A stretch of 64,000 nucleotides of DNA, taken from positions 125,883,395 to 125,947,394 of the forward strand of contig OW799234.1 of assembly GCA_941918925.1 (NCBI GenBank), in the 5' to 3' direction. This DNA comes from Phyto melanocephala (lineage: Eukaryota > Arthropoda > Insecta > Diptera > Rhinophoridae). Numbering within the stretch: the stretch's first letter is position 1; the number at the start of each line of letters is the position of its first letter. A program made the translations under genes and the position numbers. The notes beneath the pieces are model-generated. The model was not told the origin of the DNA and made no database searches. It saw only the letters and a list, made by a program, of their open reading frames with translations. Positions 47,160 to 60,051 of the stretch are shown piece after piece.

Positions 47160-47965
47160 CTACCACATTGGGTAGCTTCTTCATGGTATATTTAAACAAT
47201 AAGCAATTAAAACAACAATATAAAAATAATTCATAAACAATTTTTTTAATGGTTTATGTTGACAAAAATAACACTGTTTTGCAGCAAAAAGATATGAGCA
47301 AATATATACGACTGCGTCGTCGTTTATTTTTACCACAAAAGTTAAAATTTTCAAGCCCCAGAATTATTTATAATCGCAGTTGTTCTATTTATAAATTTGA
47401 TATGCCTCTGGAGATACTCATGAAAAATTAATAAGCTAATTGGAAAAGTACATATTGTTTTAAATATAACAAAATTTTTCACACTGCTAAATACACGCTT
47501 AAGAAACCAAATTATAAACCGAAATCTTAGAAATAATTTCCAAAAAAAATTCAAATTTCAAACTGTTTTGAAACCAACTGAGATATAACCACTAAAGTAC
47601 ATTTGCTTCGGTGTTTTTTCTAAAATTTACAAACGGAAATTGAAATTTTTTAGTTTTTACAAAACCGAGACAGAATTTATGGGTATCGATTGAAAAGTCT
47701 TGACCAGTACAATCCAATAAACTATAAAAAAAAGTCTAAAATCGAAGATGGCGTCTGAAACAAAATGGCGGAATGAAAGGGCTTGACTAGTCGAATACAG
47801 TAACCATGTGAAAATTCAAAATCAAAGATGGCATCGGAAGTTATAAAGTAAATGGCGTATAAGATGAAATCTAAAATCTAGCTACGATGTGGAGTTTATG
47901 CATATCGATATGATGGGGAAGGGTATAATTAGATTCGGCACGGCTGAATATGGTATTTTACTTTG
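47160..47965 (+). repeat. R3 interspersed repeat, copy a
   Basis: Non-coding. Holds repeated blocks with aagatggcgtc/aagatggcatc (47748 and 47825) and cttgacyag, and ends gaagggtataattagattcg, a hairpin and tttactttgttt. The 3' cassette is shared with R1 and R2 but the interior differs. A reverse partial copy lies at 49925-50240. Confidence 0.6.
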
Positions 47966-49924
47966 TTTATTTTCAAAACGTCATTAAAAAATTATTAGGG
48001 TAAAAATTTACATATTTATATTTTTCAGAAAGGTTAGCAATAAAGGTGTAAATAAAAAAAGCTATAAATCATAAAAACTGTTGATTTTATTCAATGTTTT
48101 ATAAATTTTTTTTTTTTGTAATTGTGTAATTTTTTTCGCCTTTTTTTAATTTTACGAAATATTTATTTATTTTTTGATTAAGAAATACTTTAAAGTCCAG
48201 AGTAATTCAAATTATTTTTGTTGTTAATTTTTTAAATAATTTTTCAAAATAATATATAATTGTTATTTTTACAGAAAATAAATAGATTCCTAAATGCATT
48301 TCAATTATTATAAAAAAGAAAATTTTTTTTGAAATCCTTGATTCAAAACGTTTAAAAAAATCTTTTTTTTCGTTCAAAAGCGTAAAGTATTACCTAAGAA
48401 TAGGTATCGCCGCATCAAATGCTAGAATTTTTGTTAACTGGGAAACTCGCTCACCTATACAGTCGAAATTTAAGCTGACTATGATTTAAGCACTTGTTTA
48501 AGGTGTTTTTACGGTTTAGCTTATAACGATCGAGTTCACTACAGCGAACATATAAGTAGTAACTATAGTTTATGAATAATGACATAACCTGACTCATTAT
48601 TTATTCAAGTTTTTGGTTTATAATTGTTGTTTATACGGCAGTTAATATATTCTCTTTAAGGTATATAAGTTCCATATTATGTTGCCTGAAATTAACTTGA
48701 AGCTGCCTGCACATGTCCCACTAGCTCGTATTATATTGTTGTGTGAGTTAAATTAGACTGCTGATAATATGTTAAAGATTATACTTATTTTGCATATAGA
48801 ATATAAAAAACTGGCAACACCTAAAAGGCGTACTTAGCAAAGACCCTACTCTACTTTTTGATAAGTTTTCGTATTATCCAAAAGATGGCAGTGCCACATT
48901 TTTAATAAAAACAATTTTCATTAAGAAGCACTTTTATTAAAGGGTCTCAGTAAAGTTAATGCAAACTGTGCAAATGTTTATATAAATCAACAACAAAATT
49001 AGCTATTTGCTTCATTTTTCTTCCTTTGCACTAAAAAACCCAAGGCATATTAATTCCTCCGGTAATCGCAGTTTGGAGCGAATTTTTTGTTTATATATTC
49101 TATATATTATATGGTAAAGTTTGACATTTTCAATAAATGAGTGAAGAGTGAAAATTGGCCATAATCTATTGGCTTTGTTAGCGGAAGTTTAAAGCAAAGA
49201 AAACAATAATCAGCTGACAAATCAGGACTACCTGTGAATAAATTTGCCTTGTAAAAAACATTTAGAGAAATAGGCTCGGAAGCTAATAAGTGACAACAGC
49301 TGTTTTTCGCATTTTGCCCTTCATAACTTGCATAAAGGAGAAATCCAAAAAGTATAACAAATTTCTTAAACAAACAATAAAAATAAATATTATAGAAAAA
49401 GCCAAAATTAATCTACAAAACGTAAGCCAAAATAAGGCAAATAAAAAATGGTTAGTATGAAAAAAAGAAGTATTGCAATGGACTTTAAAAAGACATTTAT
49501 GGCACTGCAAATTTTCACAGCCAAAATATAAACATGAAAAAGAAAGAAATTAAAAATCGCAGTTTTGTTGTCATATTTTATCTCATACAGCAGAGAAATG
49601 GCAGTTAAATTAAAAACCGTACGTTAAAGTTAAACGACTATTCTCCATATTCTGCATTTGAGTATTTTAACGTGAAGGTTGTATAGTGAGTAGTTAAAAG
49701 TGAACTGGAAAATCCCCTCCCAAAAGTGTCTGAAGTGTAGGGTCATCATCAGCGTAACGAACGTGGTGAATTAAATATCGATTTTCTTTACCTTACAGAT
49801 GACGTTTCGGTCAGTTGCTCGGTATTTGGGCTTTCGTGTTTTGATTTCTTCAATTGGATTTCTAAAATTAAACTAAATTTTTGTAAAAAATAAGAGCATT
49901 TTAAGTTTGATTAATAATAATTTA
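47966..49924. other. AT-rich DNA, one old repeat
   Basis: 48785-48965 resembles 59330-59480 (ctggcaa, gtacttagcaaagac, aaagatggcagtgcc), an old interspersed repeat. ORFs at 49107-49373 and 49283-49510 overlap on the same strand and have no known product. Confidence 0.4.
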
Positions 49925-50240
49925 AAAACAAGTAAGAGTGCTACATTCAGCCGTGCCGAATCTTATAATACCCTTCAACGTCATATACATACATAGGTAT
50001 AGTCCCACATCGTAGCTTTACCTATATTTAATGTTATACGCCATTTTTCCTTATTATTTCCGACGCCATCCTTGATTTTGAATTTTTACGTAGTTCACTG
50101 TATTATACTAGTCAAGTCCTTTAATTTGATACCCATACTGATAAGGTTAAAAAATTTGATCCGTTTTAGACGCCATCTTGGATTTTATATTTTTAATAAT
50201 TTACTGTATTTTACTGGTCAAGCCCTTTCATATAAGTTTA
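49925..50240 (-). repeat. R3 interspersed repeat, copy b (partial)
   Basis: Starts aacaagtaagagtgctacat and the hairpin end, then holds two gacgccatcyttgatttt blocks (50070 and 50170) and ctggtcaagccctttca, the reverse of R3 copy a. Confidence 0.6.
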
Positions 50241-51429
50241 ATGCGATAATGACAGAATATCAAGGAAAACTTAGTCATCCGTTACTAGCTATGGTTTCAT
50301 CAGATGCACTCTTTTGATCTGGGTATCAATTCTCGTTCTATGAAACTATGAAATGAAAAGTTGTTGTGTGTAATATCATATGGTGCCACCATACCCTTTG
50401 CTATGCAAAAACTTTTTAATTTCACAGTTTCACAAGAACTACAGGTGTTGTGTGTAAATATCAACTATTTCACTCAGTATTGTATTGAAAATTTAAACAT
50501 ATGGGGGATTCACAGTAGTGTCATAAAGTCATATGTCCTATAATAATAGCATGAAAAATTAAGACCATTGTGAACAACCCCTCATAATTAAGTGTGCTAT
50601 TTTGAATTTAAATCAGCTGATGTAATACAATTATAAAAATAAATATTTTCTTTCATAATGCCAAAAACAAGTAAAAAAAAAAAAACAAAATAATAGCCAG
50701 TTTATGCGAAAAGTACATTTTAGATGTTGTAATGGCAAACTCAAGTAAATAAATTACAAATAAATTTAATTTTGTTTGATAAACAAAAACAGCAGCAGAG
50801 TCCTTAGCCGATCTTATTTGACGCCACCAGTGATTTGTTATCAAAAATTAGCAACTGCGCTCAAATTTGGATCTCGGCCCGATAAAATTATACAATGAAC
50901 GGCGACAGCTTACAAAAACTGTTGCGGCTTGGCTTAGCCGGCTTAGCACAGGTCTCTGCTTATTAAATACGACAGCACAATAAACATAGCGTACAAAGTT
51001 CTATTATTATAAGACACCTTTTGTTTGAAAAGCAACAACAACATTTTTAAACCATTGTAAAATTTTAGGACAATATGACATGATAAGACACCTTGTGAAT
51101 CACCCAATAGATAGAATTATTTGTCCTAATTGATTTCATGTAACTTCATATATAAGTATGTAAGTATACGTTAGTACGAAATTTACCAACATCTGATTTT
51201 CTTGTATTCTTTTCTGCACGTCATTAGCATGTTTTTTCAACGTTTGCCTTAGCTTAGACGTCGGTATATCAGTTTTTGCAATTATGCAGTTGCATTATAT
51301 GTCACATGTTTTTAAACAAGTTGGTATTAGTTTAACAATATTTTTTTTTGCCTATAACTTTATCCAAAATTTTTCACGAATACCTTTTGACGCATATTAT
51401 ATCTACAAATAGTAGCAAAGGTACAATTT
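50241..51429. other. AT-rich DNA, no gene recognised
   Basis: A block cctcataattaagtgtgct at 50580 recurs at 59583. No gene could be supported. Confidence 0.4.
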
Positions 51430-51745
51430 AAATTTTGGTGGTAAAAATATGGGAAAAAACAGAGGCAATCGTGTTTATTTGCTCGTATCTCAGAAAGTTA
51501 TGGGGAGATTGTGTTGAATTTCAATAGCGATTCATTCCCGGATATTTCCAAAAGATTGATACCATACACAGATCTGAGGAACATATGGTTGCTTCTAAAA
51601 CTTGATTTCAACCAACACACGGCAGACGGACAGACGGTCAGGGCTCAAACGACTCCTCTATTCATAGGCTTTCAGACAACTTTATGGGGTCGGAAGTGAA
51701 AATTGTAGAAATTACAAACGGAATGATAAAGCTATATATAAAGTT
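51430..51745 (-). repeat. R1 fragment, copy e
   Basis: Holds tctcagaaagttatgggga, cagatctgaggaacatatgg, acggacagacggtcagggct and ttatggggtcggaagtgaaa in reverse R1 orientation. Both hairpin ends are missing. Confidence 0.65.
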
Positions 51746-52423
51746 TTTATACAAATAAAAGGGTTGCAGATTGGTAAACATATATGATTCTTATAGTCTA
51801 GGGGTCGTATATAGTAGAAACAATCCAATATTTTCTTATATTTTTAGTCTTGCTATAAAACTGTCTTATGAAGCTTTTTATATTGTAAACTTTTCAGAAA
51901 TCTCATCATCACGGGATACTGGAGTTATTGATACAATTAATACTTTATTAAAAAAATTTTAAATTTTGATTATAGAAGTAATTCGTTTAATTAAAACACG
52001 TGTTGTAGTCATTGGCACTCAGCAAATTTTAAAAAACCATTAAACGCAATTTCTAAAGCTTTTTAACTTATACAATTTTCATAATTAACACTAAACGAAT
52101 TCCGTTTAACACTGAAATAACAACGATGCATAAATGGTTCAATTTTGACAACATTGTGAAAATCACATTGAACTAATTTAGTTTTAAGTAATATGGTGTG
52201 GAAGGATTGATAAATTCATTTTCTTTTTATTCTGATTAAACCACATTCATAATTAAGGGCACATGTATACTTGTTGTATTTACAAGGTGTTCTTATTGTT
52301 GTATTATAATAATGTCATAATATCTCAAAAATGACATTATGACAATACGACACTTAGCATACTTTGTAAATTCACTAACTATAAATAAATTAATAACTAA
52401 GTTATATTTTTTTGCAGAAAAGT
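51746..52423. other. Upstream DNA of Kazal-like copy 4
   Basis: AT-rich with no recognisable gene. Confidence 0.4.
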
Positions 52424-52520
52424 TTTAACAACAATTAAGTATTGTTAGAGTATGGGAATTTCCAAATGTTGATTGCTTTCTCTTGTGTTTTAAATTTCTA
52501 TTTTTATCGCAAAAACAAAT
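52424..52520 (+). promoter_or_regulatory. Distal upstream block of Kazal-like copy 4, kappaB-like site
   Basis: Shares sequence with 31255-31350. Contains GGGAATTTCC (52454-52463), a palindromic kappaB-type site, about 190 bp upstream of the TATA box. Regulatory role inferred. Confidence 0.5.
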
Positions 52521-52650
52521 TCTTTGTTTTTAATTTAATTTTTTATAAAACAATAATAACACACATGTTTACATGAATTTTAATAATAAAAACAAATAAA
52601 AAGACTTCATACTTCTTTTTTTATTATTTATAAAATTTTAATTGATTTCA

Positions 52651-52658
52651 TATAAAAG
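52651..52658 (+). promoter_or_regulatory. TATA box of Kazal-like gene (52.7 kb)
   Basis: TATAAAAG followed by gcccc, 71 bp before the ATG. Confidence 0.7.
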
Positions 52659-52721
52659 GCCCCTAATAATATTTAAAATTCAGTTAAAAATTAAAAGTCT
52701 CACGCAAACAACTATCTTAAA

Positions 52722-53255
52722 ATGTTGTGCATAAAATTGCTCTCCATTATCGTCGTCATCTTGTGTTTAATGGCCGAAAAATCAAACGGGTCAAATTCAA
52801 TTGGTCCCGTCACTGTTTATGCCACCAATGATACCACGTGCTTTTTATTCCCTAGTTATTATGATTTGAGAAGATACAATAATGAACTTCGTTCTGCTTA
52901 TAAACAAGGTATTAGATAAGTAGGTTCAATAAAATTGAATTTTATTTAAAAATTTTTCTTATTCAAAGTTTTGACTGAGACTAACAAGACAGAATGCCAA
53001 GCCAAATGTCCTAAGAATTGTCCCACCAAAAAAAAGTACGTGTGTGGTGAATACGCTGGTATGCGTTACACTTTTGCTAGTGAATGTGTGATGTGGAAGA
53101 TATCTTGTGCTACGGGAATAGGTATGTTAAATTTTATTTTGCATTTAGTAGAAAAAATAAATAAAATATAGAGTTTTTAATCAAAACATATATCTTTTGC
53201 AGCAATTGTTAAGGTGCCTATTACTAATTGTTTTATTCAACTGTATAATGTTTAA
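52722..53255 (+). CDS. Small secreted Kazal-like protein (copy 4), 3 exons
   Basis: Exons 52722-52908, 52969-53121 and 53203-53255 (187, 153 and 53 nt, phase 1 introns) predict 130 aa. The signal peptide is MLCIKLLSIIVVILCLMAEK and a few more residues. Eight mature cysteines are kept in the family positions: one in exon 1 (TTCFLF), six in exon 2 including YVCGEYAGMRYTFASEC and SCA, and one in exon 3 (ITNCFIQLYNV). The core matches Kazal inhibitors and the family motif VCGEYAG. It has the most intact promoter of the cluster, with TATA and a kappaB-like site. Faces copy 5 convergently. Target unknown. Confidence 0.8.
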
Positions 53256-54181
53256 TAATTTAGTGCAAACAATTACTTGTCTGTAATTATAACAAAATTT
53301 CATATAAAGAAAAACGTTGCAAGATTTTTGGTTTTTTTTCATTAAAAACCTTTTTGGACGGACATGTTGACAATAAAAATGCGTGAGTTTTGAAGTTTGA
53401 ATAGTTTTTCATAATGAAGTGAAAGTTTAACATATTCCTTACAGCAGCAACTTACGGTTGGCGTCTTGAATATTGTTACAATAACAATTTATAATTTGAA
53501 AATGACAAAAACACTGTATATTTATCAAGGAGAAATAGGGGAGTAAAATAGCATGTTACCATTCAAAAGCAAATTTTTACTTTTGACAGCTATAAAACAA
53601 ACAACTTATATATTAAGGTAAAAACTAGCCACCAAACTATCAAAGGCATACTATGCATCGGCGGTTCCTCTTCATGTAGGTGATTTACATTAGACGTTTA
53701 AACACATCATTTAATGATAAGGAGTTTAGTAGAACTGAGATACTTATTGCCTTTTGCGATGTTACTTTAATCTTACTTTTTTAACAAGCGGTGTACACTA
53801 ATGTATTAAGGAGCTTTTATCAGAATTTGATTTTACCCTTGATATACTTATTTTTATCTATAATAGTGATGTTGATAATTTTGACAGCGATAACCTTATA
53901 TCCTGTTCCCGACTACAGTCCGATATTATCAGCATATGAAAGATCAAAACAATGATTCCTATTTGTGTTTTACCTATAAGCTTAATAAATCGTATCCTTT
54001 AATTAAAATATTTTGCATATGTAGATAGGTTCAGCATATTTATTTATTTTCTTTAATAACTCATGAGTAATTTTTATTGAAAAAATATTATTCTATAGAT
54101 ACGAGATCAAATATGAGCACAAAAAAACAAAAATACAGGTACTTCAGCTATGAGATCAAAAATAAAATCATTAGAATTAAT
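53256..54181. other. Spacer between copy 4 and repeats
   Basis: AT-rich, no gene or clear repeat. Confidence 0.4.
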
Positions 54182-55072
54182 TTTCTGCCATAACAATAAC
54201 ATTGACTAGAAGGATGTATGTAGCAAATTTCATAATCATACCTCTAATTTTGTCGGTCTTATGAGCTTTTAAATATCATTAACAGTGGATAATGTAAAAA
54301 GTGATCGTTACAGTAGGCGTGTCGAAGCTGCTTCTACTAATGAATACAATTTAGATATTTCAATATAGACCTTTAATATTCCAAAATCTTTATTCATAGA
54401 GAAATTATATGAATTTCAGATAAAACGTTATATGGGATGTGGGCGTAAAAGTGGGCGTTTCACATTTATTTTCCGTGAGAGTAAAGCATTTTACTAAAAA
54501 GCAATGTTTGCATAATTTCAGAATCGTACATCTAATTTTGTCAGTTTTATTAGCGTTTAAATTTTAAATATACCGAAAAATACACTGTGTGGTAAAAATT
54601 TTCGTACATTTGGATCTATAACTCCTTTCTAAATACATAGATTTAAGAAATTTTCAGGGAAAAATATTGTTTTTACTCAGGAAATATATATTCGAAGTTT
54701 CATGACTCCACGTTAATGAGTTTGGACACAATTCCACTTTAATCGATGTTGGAAGGACACGGTTTTTTTTACCTACTCTTGTATATCGAGCTATAACTCT
54801 CTTCGTAATATTTCGATTTAGACCATTTTCAACACCAAGCAAACCGTGTGTGTAAGAAATCTTCTGGCAAAATTTTACACCCCTAACTTCTATCGTGCTT
54901 TAAAAAGAAGGACAGACGGATGGACATAGCTAGATCGTCATAAAATATAACCACGATTCATATATACATATATACTTTATGGGGCCTAAAGTGGATATTT
55001 CGATGTGTTACAAACGGAATGACAAAATGAATATACACCCACCATTGTTTTGGTGGCGGGTATAAAAAATTA
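54182..55072 (-). repeat. R2 interspersed repeat, copy c (truncated)
   Basis: Reverse copy of the 5' half of R2: about two 288-bp-type units, then the sequence of tttgtcattccgtttgtaac, ending at the gcgggtata terminal hairpin at 55072. The 3' part (mariner and hairpin cassette) is missing. It abuts R1 copy d in the same relative order as R2 copy a and R1 copy c. Confidence 0.7.
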
Positions 55073-55493
55073 AAAATATAAATAATATATAAAATAAGAA
55101 ATAAAAAAAAAAAATAAAAAACAATTTTTTTTGGCTCAGCTGGGATTTGATGCCACGTTCACTCTACCAGTATACAACGTTTGTATGTATGTGTTGTATG
55201 TTGTTGTTGTGAAAAAAAACGAGGTGGTCGTGATTTTTTGTTCATATCTCAGTTGTTTATGCACCGATGTTTCTGATTTTCCACACCGATCTACTCCCGA
55301 ATATTTCTGATATTTTAATATCTCACCCGGGTCTAGGCAATGTCGTGGGGCTTCAAAAAGTACATTTCAACATACATATGCTTTCAGATAATATATACTC
55401 TATGGGGTCGGAAATAAAAATTGTAGAAATTTCACACGGAATGACAAACCATACATATATACCATTTTTCACTGTGTGAAGGGTATAAACAAG
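55073..55493 (-). repeat. R1 interspersed repeat, copy d
   Basis: Reverse copy with ggctcagctgggatttgatg (55131), aacgaggtggtcgtgat, atggggtcggaaataaaaat and the end tgtgaagggtataaac. Confidence 0.7.
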
Positions 55494-55777
55494 GATGTAG
55501 ATGATACAATTTTTAGGGATACAAAAGTGCTAAACATTTATTCCATTACCATACTCTTCAAATACAGAACTTACTTAAAGCTTGGATATATTCAACATCT
55601 GTCCTATAACTCGATAACTTAATATAATTTTCTTTAACAAAAATGATTTGAAGGAAAAACGTTTTTAGATTTTTATTAATTACAAAATTAATTATTCAAA
55701 CAGCAATTTATACATATATACACATGTAAATGAATGAATATCTTCCAGCGCAGGGAAATTTTTTAAACATTATGCAG

Positions 55778-56321
55778 CTAAATATTACATTTATTAAGGG
55801 GTATTTTCTTTATGGCTGCAAAAGAAATAAATTTTTGAAAAAAAAATTCGTTTTCCTTAATTTTTTTCAGCACAAAATTTACCTTTCTTTATAGCACAGG
55901 CAAACTTTCTTAGCTCACAGTCATTATTAAAAGTAGCCCGCGCCCCGGAATATTTACCGCACACATACTTTCTAGTGGTCTCGCAGGTTTTAGGACATTT
56001 GGCTAGACAATCATGTTCGTTGATGGGAAACAAAGCTTTAAGAAGAAAAGTTTTAATATAAATTTTATTTTATATTATTTTTTTATCTAAATTGATTTTA
56101 TCATAAATAAATTACGTATTACCTGGTTTATCAGCAAGCAACAGTTTAGTATTGCGTTTTATCATATAATAATAACTGCCAAATAAAAAGCACTGGGAAC
56201 CATCGGTAGCATAAACAACGGAGTCGTAATCGTTATCTTGTCCAGGTGACCTTGTTGCTCTTAATTGATCTGGCATTAAGCAAAATATGAGAAAGAGAAC
56301 GGAGAGTAACTTAAAGCACAT
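55778..56321 (-). CDS. Small secreted Kazal-like protein (copy 5), shortened end
   Basis: Exons 56321-56123, 56035-55883 and 55815-55778 (199, 153 and 38 nt, phase 1 introns) predict 129 aa. The start chosen, MCFKLLSVLFLIFCLMPDQ, opens a signal peptide; a Met eight codons upstream is less likely. Eight cysteines are kept; exon 2 reads YVCGKYSGARATFNNDCEL then FAC. In exon 3 a TAG (55780-55778) stands where copies 1, 3 and 4 have CAG, so the last four residues are lost; the old stop is at 55765-55763. All cysteines lie before the TAG, so the protein may still fold. Confidence 0.72.
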
Positions 56322-56378
56322 TTTTAAAATGTAGGTTGGATGCAAAGCGTTATAATAAATGTAACATAGAAATGGTCG

Positions 56379-56386
56379 CTTTTATA
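56379..56386 (-). promoter_or_regulatory. TATA box of Kazal-like gene (55.8 kb)
   Basis: TATAAAAG on the minus strand, 58 bp before the ATG. Confidence 0.6.
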
Positions 56387-56492
56387 GGAAAAATTCATCT
56401 AAGTTTAAAAAAATAACACAATACTTGTGATATGTGCGGTCATGCTGAATTTTAAATACCTTTCTGTTATATGTATATAGTTATATAAAAAG

Positions 56493-56765
56493 AAAGAGGT
56501 AGAGACAACTGAACATCTTCTCTGTAATTGTCCTGCATTCGGGGACCTGAGATACCAGATTCTAGGTCAGCGAATATTTAAAAGTAAAACTTGTCTTTCC
56601 GCAGTTGATCTGGAAAAGATCCACACCTTTATAAACAGGACAGGATGGCTGAGGAACGACGGCCAGAGGACGTAGACGAACGGGCGTTGGTTCTTACGGT
56701 ATCACAACGGGACTCTCGGAGGACCCAAGTGAGCTATGCCTTCGGGCGGCTGCCGAATCATGATT
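56493..56765 (+). mobile_element. Non-LTR retrotransposon 3' end
   Basis: The frame 56493-56675 reads KEVETTEHLLCNCPAFGDLR and ends DGQRT before TAG. It is the Cys-His tail of an R1/LOA/I-type LINE, related to the one at 12.8 kb but a different family. A 3' UTR follows to about 56765, including gtatcacaacgggactctcg and gccttcgggcggctgccg. Everything 5' of this is missing. Confidence 0.75.
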
Positions 56766-59700
56766 AACCATTTTATATTCATTTTGAGATTCAACTTTGT
56801 TCTTAGTAATCAGTCCTTTGTATATTATATCTATGTTGAGTTGGTTTAAAAGAATATATTATTTGTTATTTTAATTCTCACGCCATATTAAATATGGATT
56901 GTGATGCATTCTAATTGTCAATTCATTTAATTTTCATATTTAGGGATGTGAAAAGGGACATTTTTTTTTACTAGATTAGACTCATACATAATTGCATATA
57001 GTTTGACCTTATATTAATCAAAGTCAAAAAAGGTGTGAAATAAAAATTTTATATTATTTATTCGTTTATCATTATGTGTAAATGAAGATTGTGCGAATAT
57101 TAGCTGCGCTTCGATGGGTGGCGCGCATCAGAAATGTATAATTTTTCTTGACCATATCATTCAACTTAGACAAGATGAAGTCGGTAATCATAGACATAAA
57201 GTGCTCTTATAAAACATTTTTGGGGAGGCAATCTTATATTATAGGAAGTACAAACAGCTACATATATACATATGCCCTTGCCACCCATAGTAAAAATTTA
57301 TAAATTGTGTTTTTTTACCTGAAATATACTTCATAAAAATGTTATTATTATTTTTTAATACAAAGAAATAAATTGACTCGTGTGCAATGTTTACTTAATA
57401 ACGAACTAAATAGTGAATTATTGACATAGCTGGAAACTTATGGCAAATAGATAAAAGAAATTCGTAGACATTCTAACAAAAGACCTATGAAAAATATCTT
57501 TTCACATTTTTCAAGAAAGAAATATTCTATAAAAAATATTTTTTAAAAAAGCATGTATATACTGCCAGATAATTAAATTTTATAAACAAAAATGTCTACA
57601 ATTGTTTAGGTTTTCTAGAATATAAAAATTCGAGTTAATGTACGCAACATTTCCCGATAAATATTCGGAACAATTTCTCAGTTTTTGGTTTTTCATTATA
57701 AAACCTCGAAAATTATAGCGAGATTGTGAGATTGCGATTAGGCAAAAAATTTTAGTTGAAAAAAATAAGAAAGCAATCGATAAAATCATGTGCTGCATAT
57801 AAAATCTGTTTTTTTTTACTTTTACAATTAGTATCATGAAACAGTCATCAGCATATATGCTATTGTCGCATACATCCAAAGACCCTCCATATTTCATGTA
57901 CTCGTATCTGACGAAAATATATCAAAAATTTTATGGAATGGAATGCAGTTATGATTACGGAGTTTGCAAGAATGAATAAATTGATTTTAAATACCTACTG
58001 AAGAAACTAAATTACTAAGATTCAGGCCATATTTGTCTCATGGCCAAAATTTAATATTTTTGTAAATGTTAAGGAGATTTTTGAAACATTTTATACATTA
58101 TTTTTTTTTTTTTTTTTTTTAAGTAATATGTCATGGGATATGCATATCAAAAATCTAAATTTTTAATAAATTTGAACCGAAAACAAAGACAATTTTTTTT
58201 TAACAAATCTTTGATACACAGTCACTTAGACTACCTAGCAAAAACTAGGTAATGACTTGCTCTTACTAAACAACATACTTTTCAATGACTATTACATATA
58301 GTCTGTCTTACGAAGAAGTATTTTAGTAATGACTTTAGACATTTGCTTAGATATACACACAATACAATTTTTTGTTGCGAAGTTTGCTTGAAGCCATTCA
58401 AATACATAACTTTTTATAATTCTCATTTAGTTCAACTCGCTTAGGGAATAAGTAGTAATTATATTTACAACAGCGGCAAAAAATTTCATTAAAAATGTAA
58501 AGACTTAAAGATTATCACTGATTTTAAAATTTCAATCTAGCCGAATTCTCGTCTTTAGAAGAACCGAACGACTTCTGCAAGTAAATAATAGTAATGGATT
58601 TTTTATGCAATTAAAATCAAGTACTAATACTTATATTGCTATAAGGTCTCTATTTATAAGCGACCGTCATAAGAACTTATACGAGTCCCTTTTTGTAAGA
58701 GAAAATGGTAAGTACTTGCCTCGAATGACATCGCCGTCTTAAAATAATGGTTTTAGATGCCAAATTGTAAGAAGTGAAAAACTGTTTTCTAGTACTTTCA
58801 ACTTATTATTTTGTATTGTGTTATTTTGCTGGGTATTTACCTATTATTTACCAGGAGTTAAAAAAATAGATTTTTGTTTTTAAATTGTGCTTGTGTCATA
58901 GTCAGTTTAAAACCGATTTGTCAATTTTTCTAAGCAGTAATTTTCAAGACTACGGTTTGTATTCTGGTGTCTTTAACATGTACAAAAATTATTTAGGAGC
59001 TTTAACAAGTTTACATATTTATAAAAAATATATAATTTGTCTTAAAAACTTTTCGTAAATTTAAAAACGTGTGTGTACGAGTGTAAAATTTGAAAATGAA
59101 TTAATAACCGAATACGTATACAGTTAAACATCTATTACTTGGCTCTCTATTAACCAGAATACTTTCCAAATTCTTTACAGCCAGAAGAGTTCATGTTTGA
59201 ATGCTTTGCTAACACAAATTAAGTATGTTTCTTCGTGTCTTTCGAATATCCGTAGTGAACCCTGGTATGAGCCGAATAATCGAGGTTTATTAATTTTATA
59301 AATAAATTTGTTTGTTTGAAATTAAAATGTAACACTCTGGCAATACTAAAATACTAATAAGTAATAAGCTTGGACTGAAAAGTATACTTAGCAAAGACTT
59401 ATCTCTTTTTAATAATTGTCTGTAGTACTCACATTTGTCGAAAGATGGAACTGCTGTGTTAATGGTCTCAAATAACTATAATTTATTTTATAAAATTTGA
59501 ATGTATTTGTAATACAATAAAGATAAGCCTGAATAGTTTTTTAAATGAAAAGGTGAAAAATTCATCTGTTGAGAGGTTGCTTACCTCATAATTAAGTGTG
59601 CTTTTTCAAATTTGAATCCATATATGGAAGAAGAAGCCATACTGTGGCGTGGAAAACTTAATGCGACAGAAAATTAAAGGTCGATTTCAGTTTAATTGTG

Positions 59701-60051
59701 ATAATAAAAAAAAAATCTAAAAAATTATGTTAACTATTAATTTTCCCGCAGTATTCTTTGTTCAGTGATTTAGAGTTGGATGTAAATCATGTAAAAGTAG
59801 TAATAATTTGTAATAAAAATTAAATTATTTAAAAAAAAATTTATTTATAATTCATTAAAATTTAATAATGAAAGTTACTGCACGGATGTTGATAGTAAAA
59901 TTGCAATTCACAGAATTTAATTTTTTTCTTTCGTCACCAAAATGAGAAATAGCTTTACACTCCAACTTATTGTAAAAAAGCTTTTGGCAAATTCTTTATG
60001 ACTAGATGTGTTCGTATATGTAAATTCAAATAAGTTTGAGATAACATGTAC
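56766..60051. other. AT-rich DNA, no gene recognised
   Basis: Includes a T run near 58104-58120 and the old repeat 59330-59480 that resembles 48785-48965. The ORF at 57580-57897 (minus) has no recognisable product and no splice-linked partner was found. Confidence 0.4.

Noticed and set aside
57580..57897. 105-aa ORF as a secreted or membrane protein
   Set aside because: No recognisable domain, no splice partners and base composition like the surrounding non-coding DNA.
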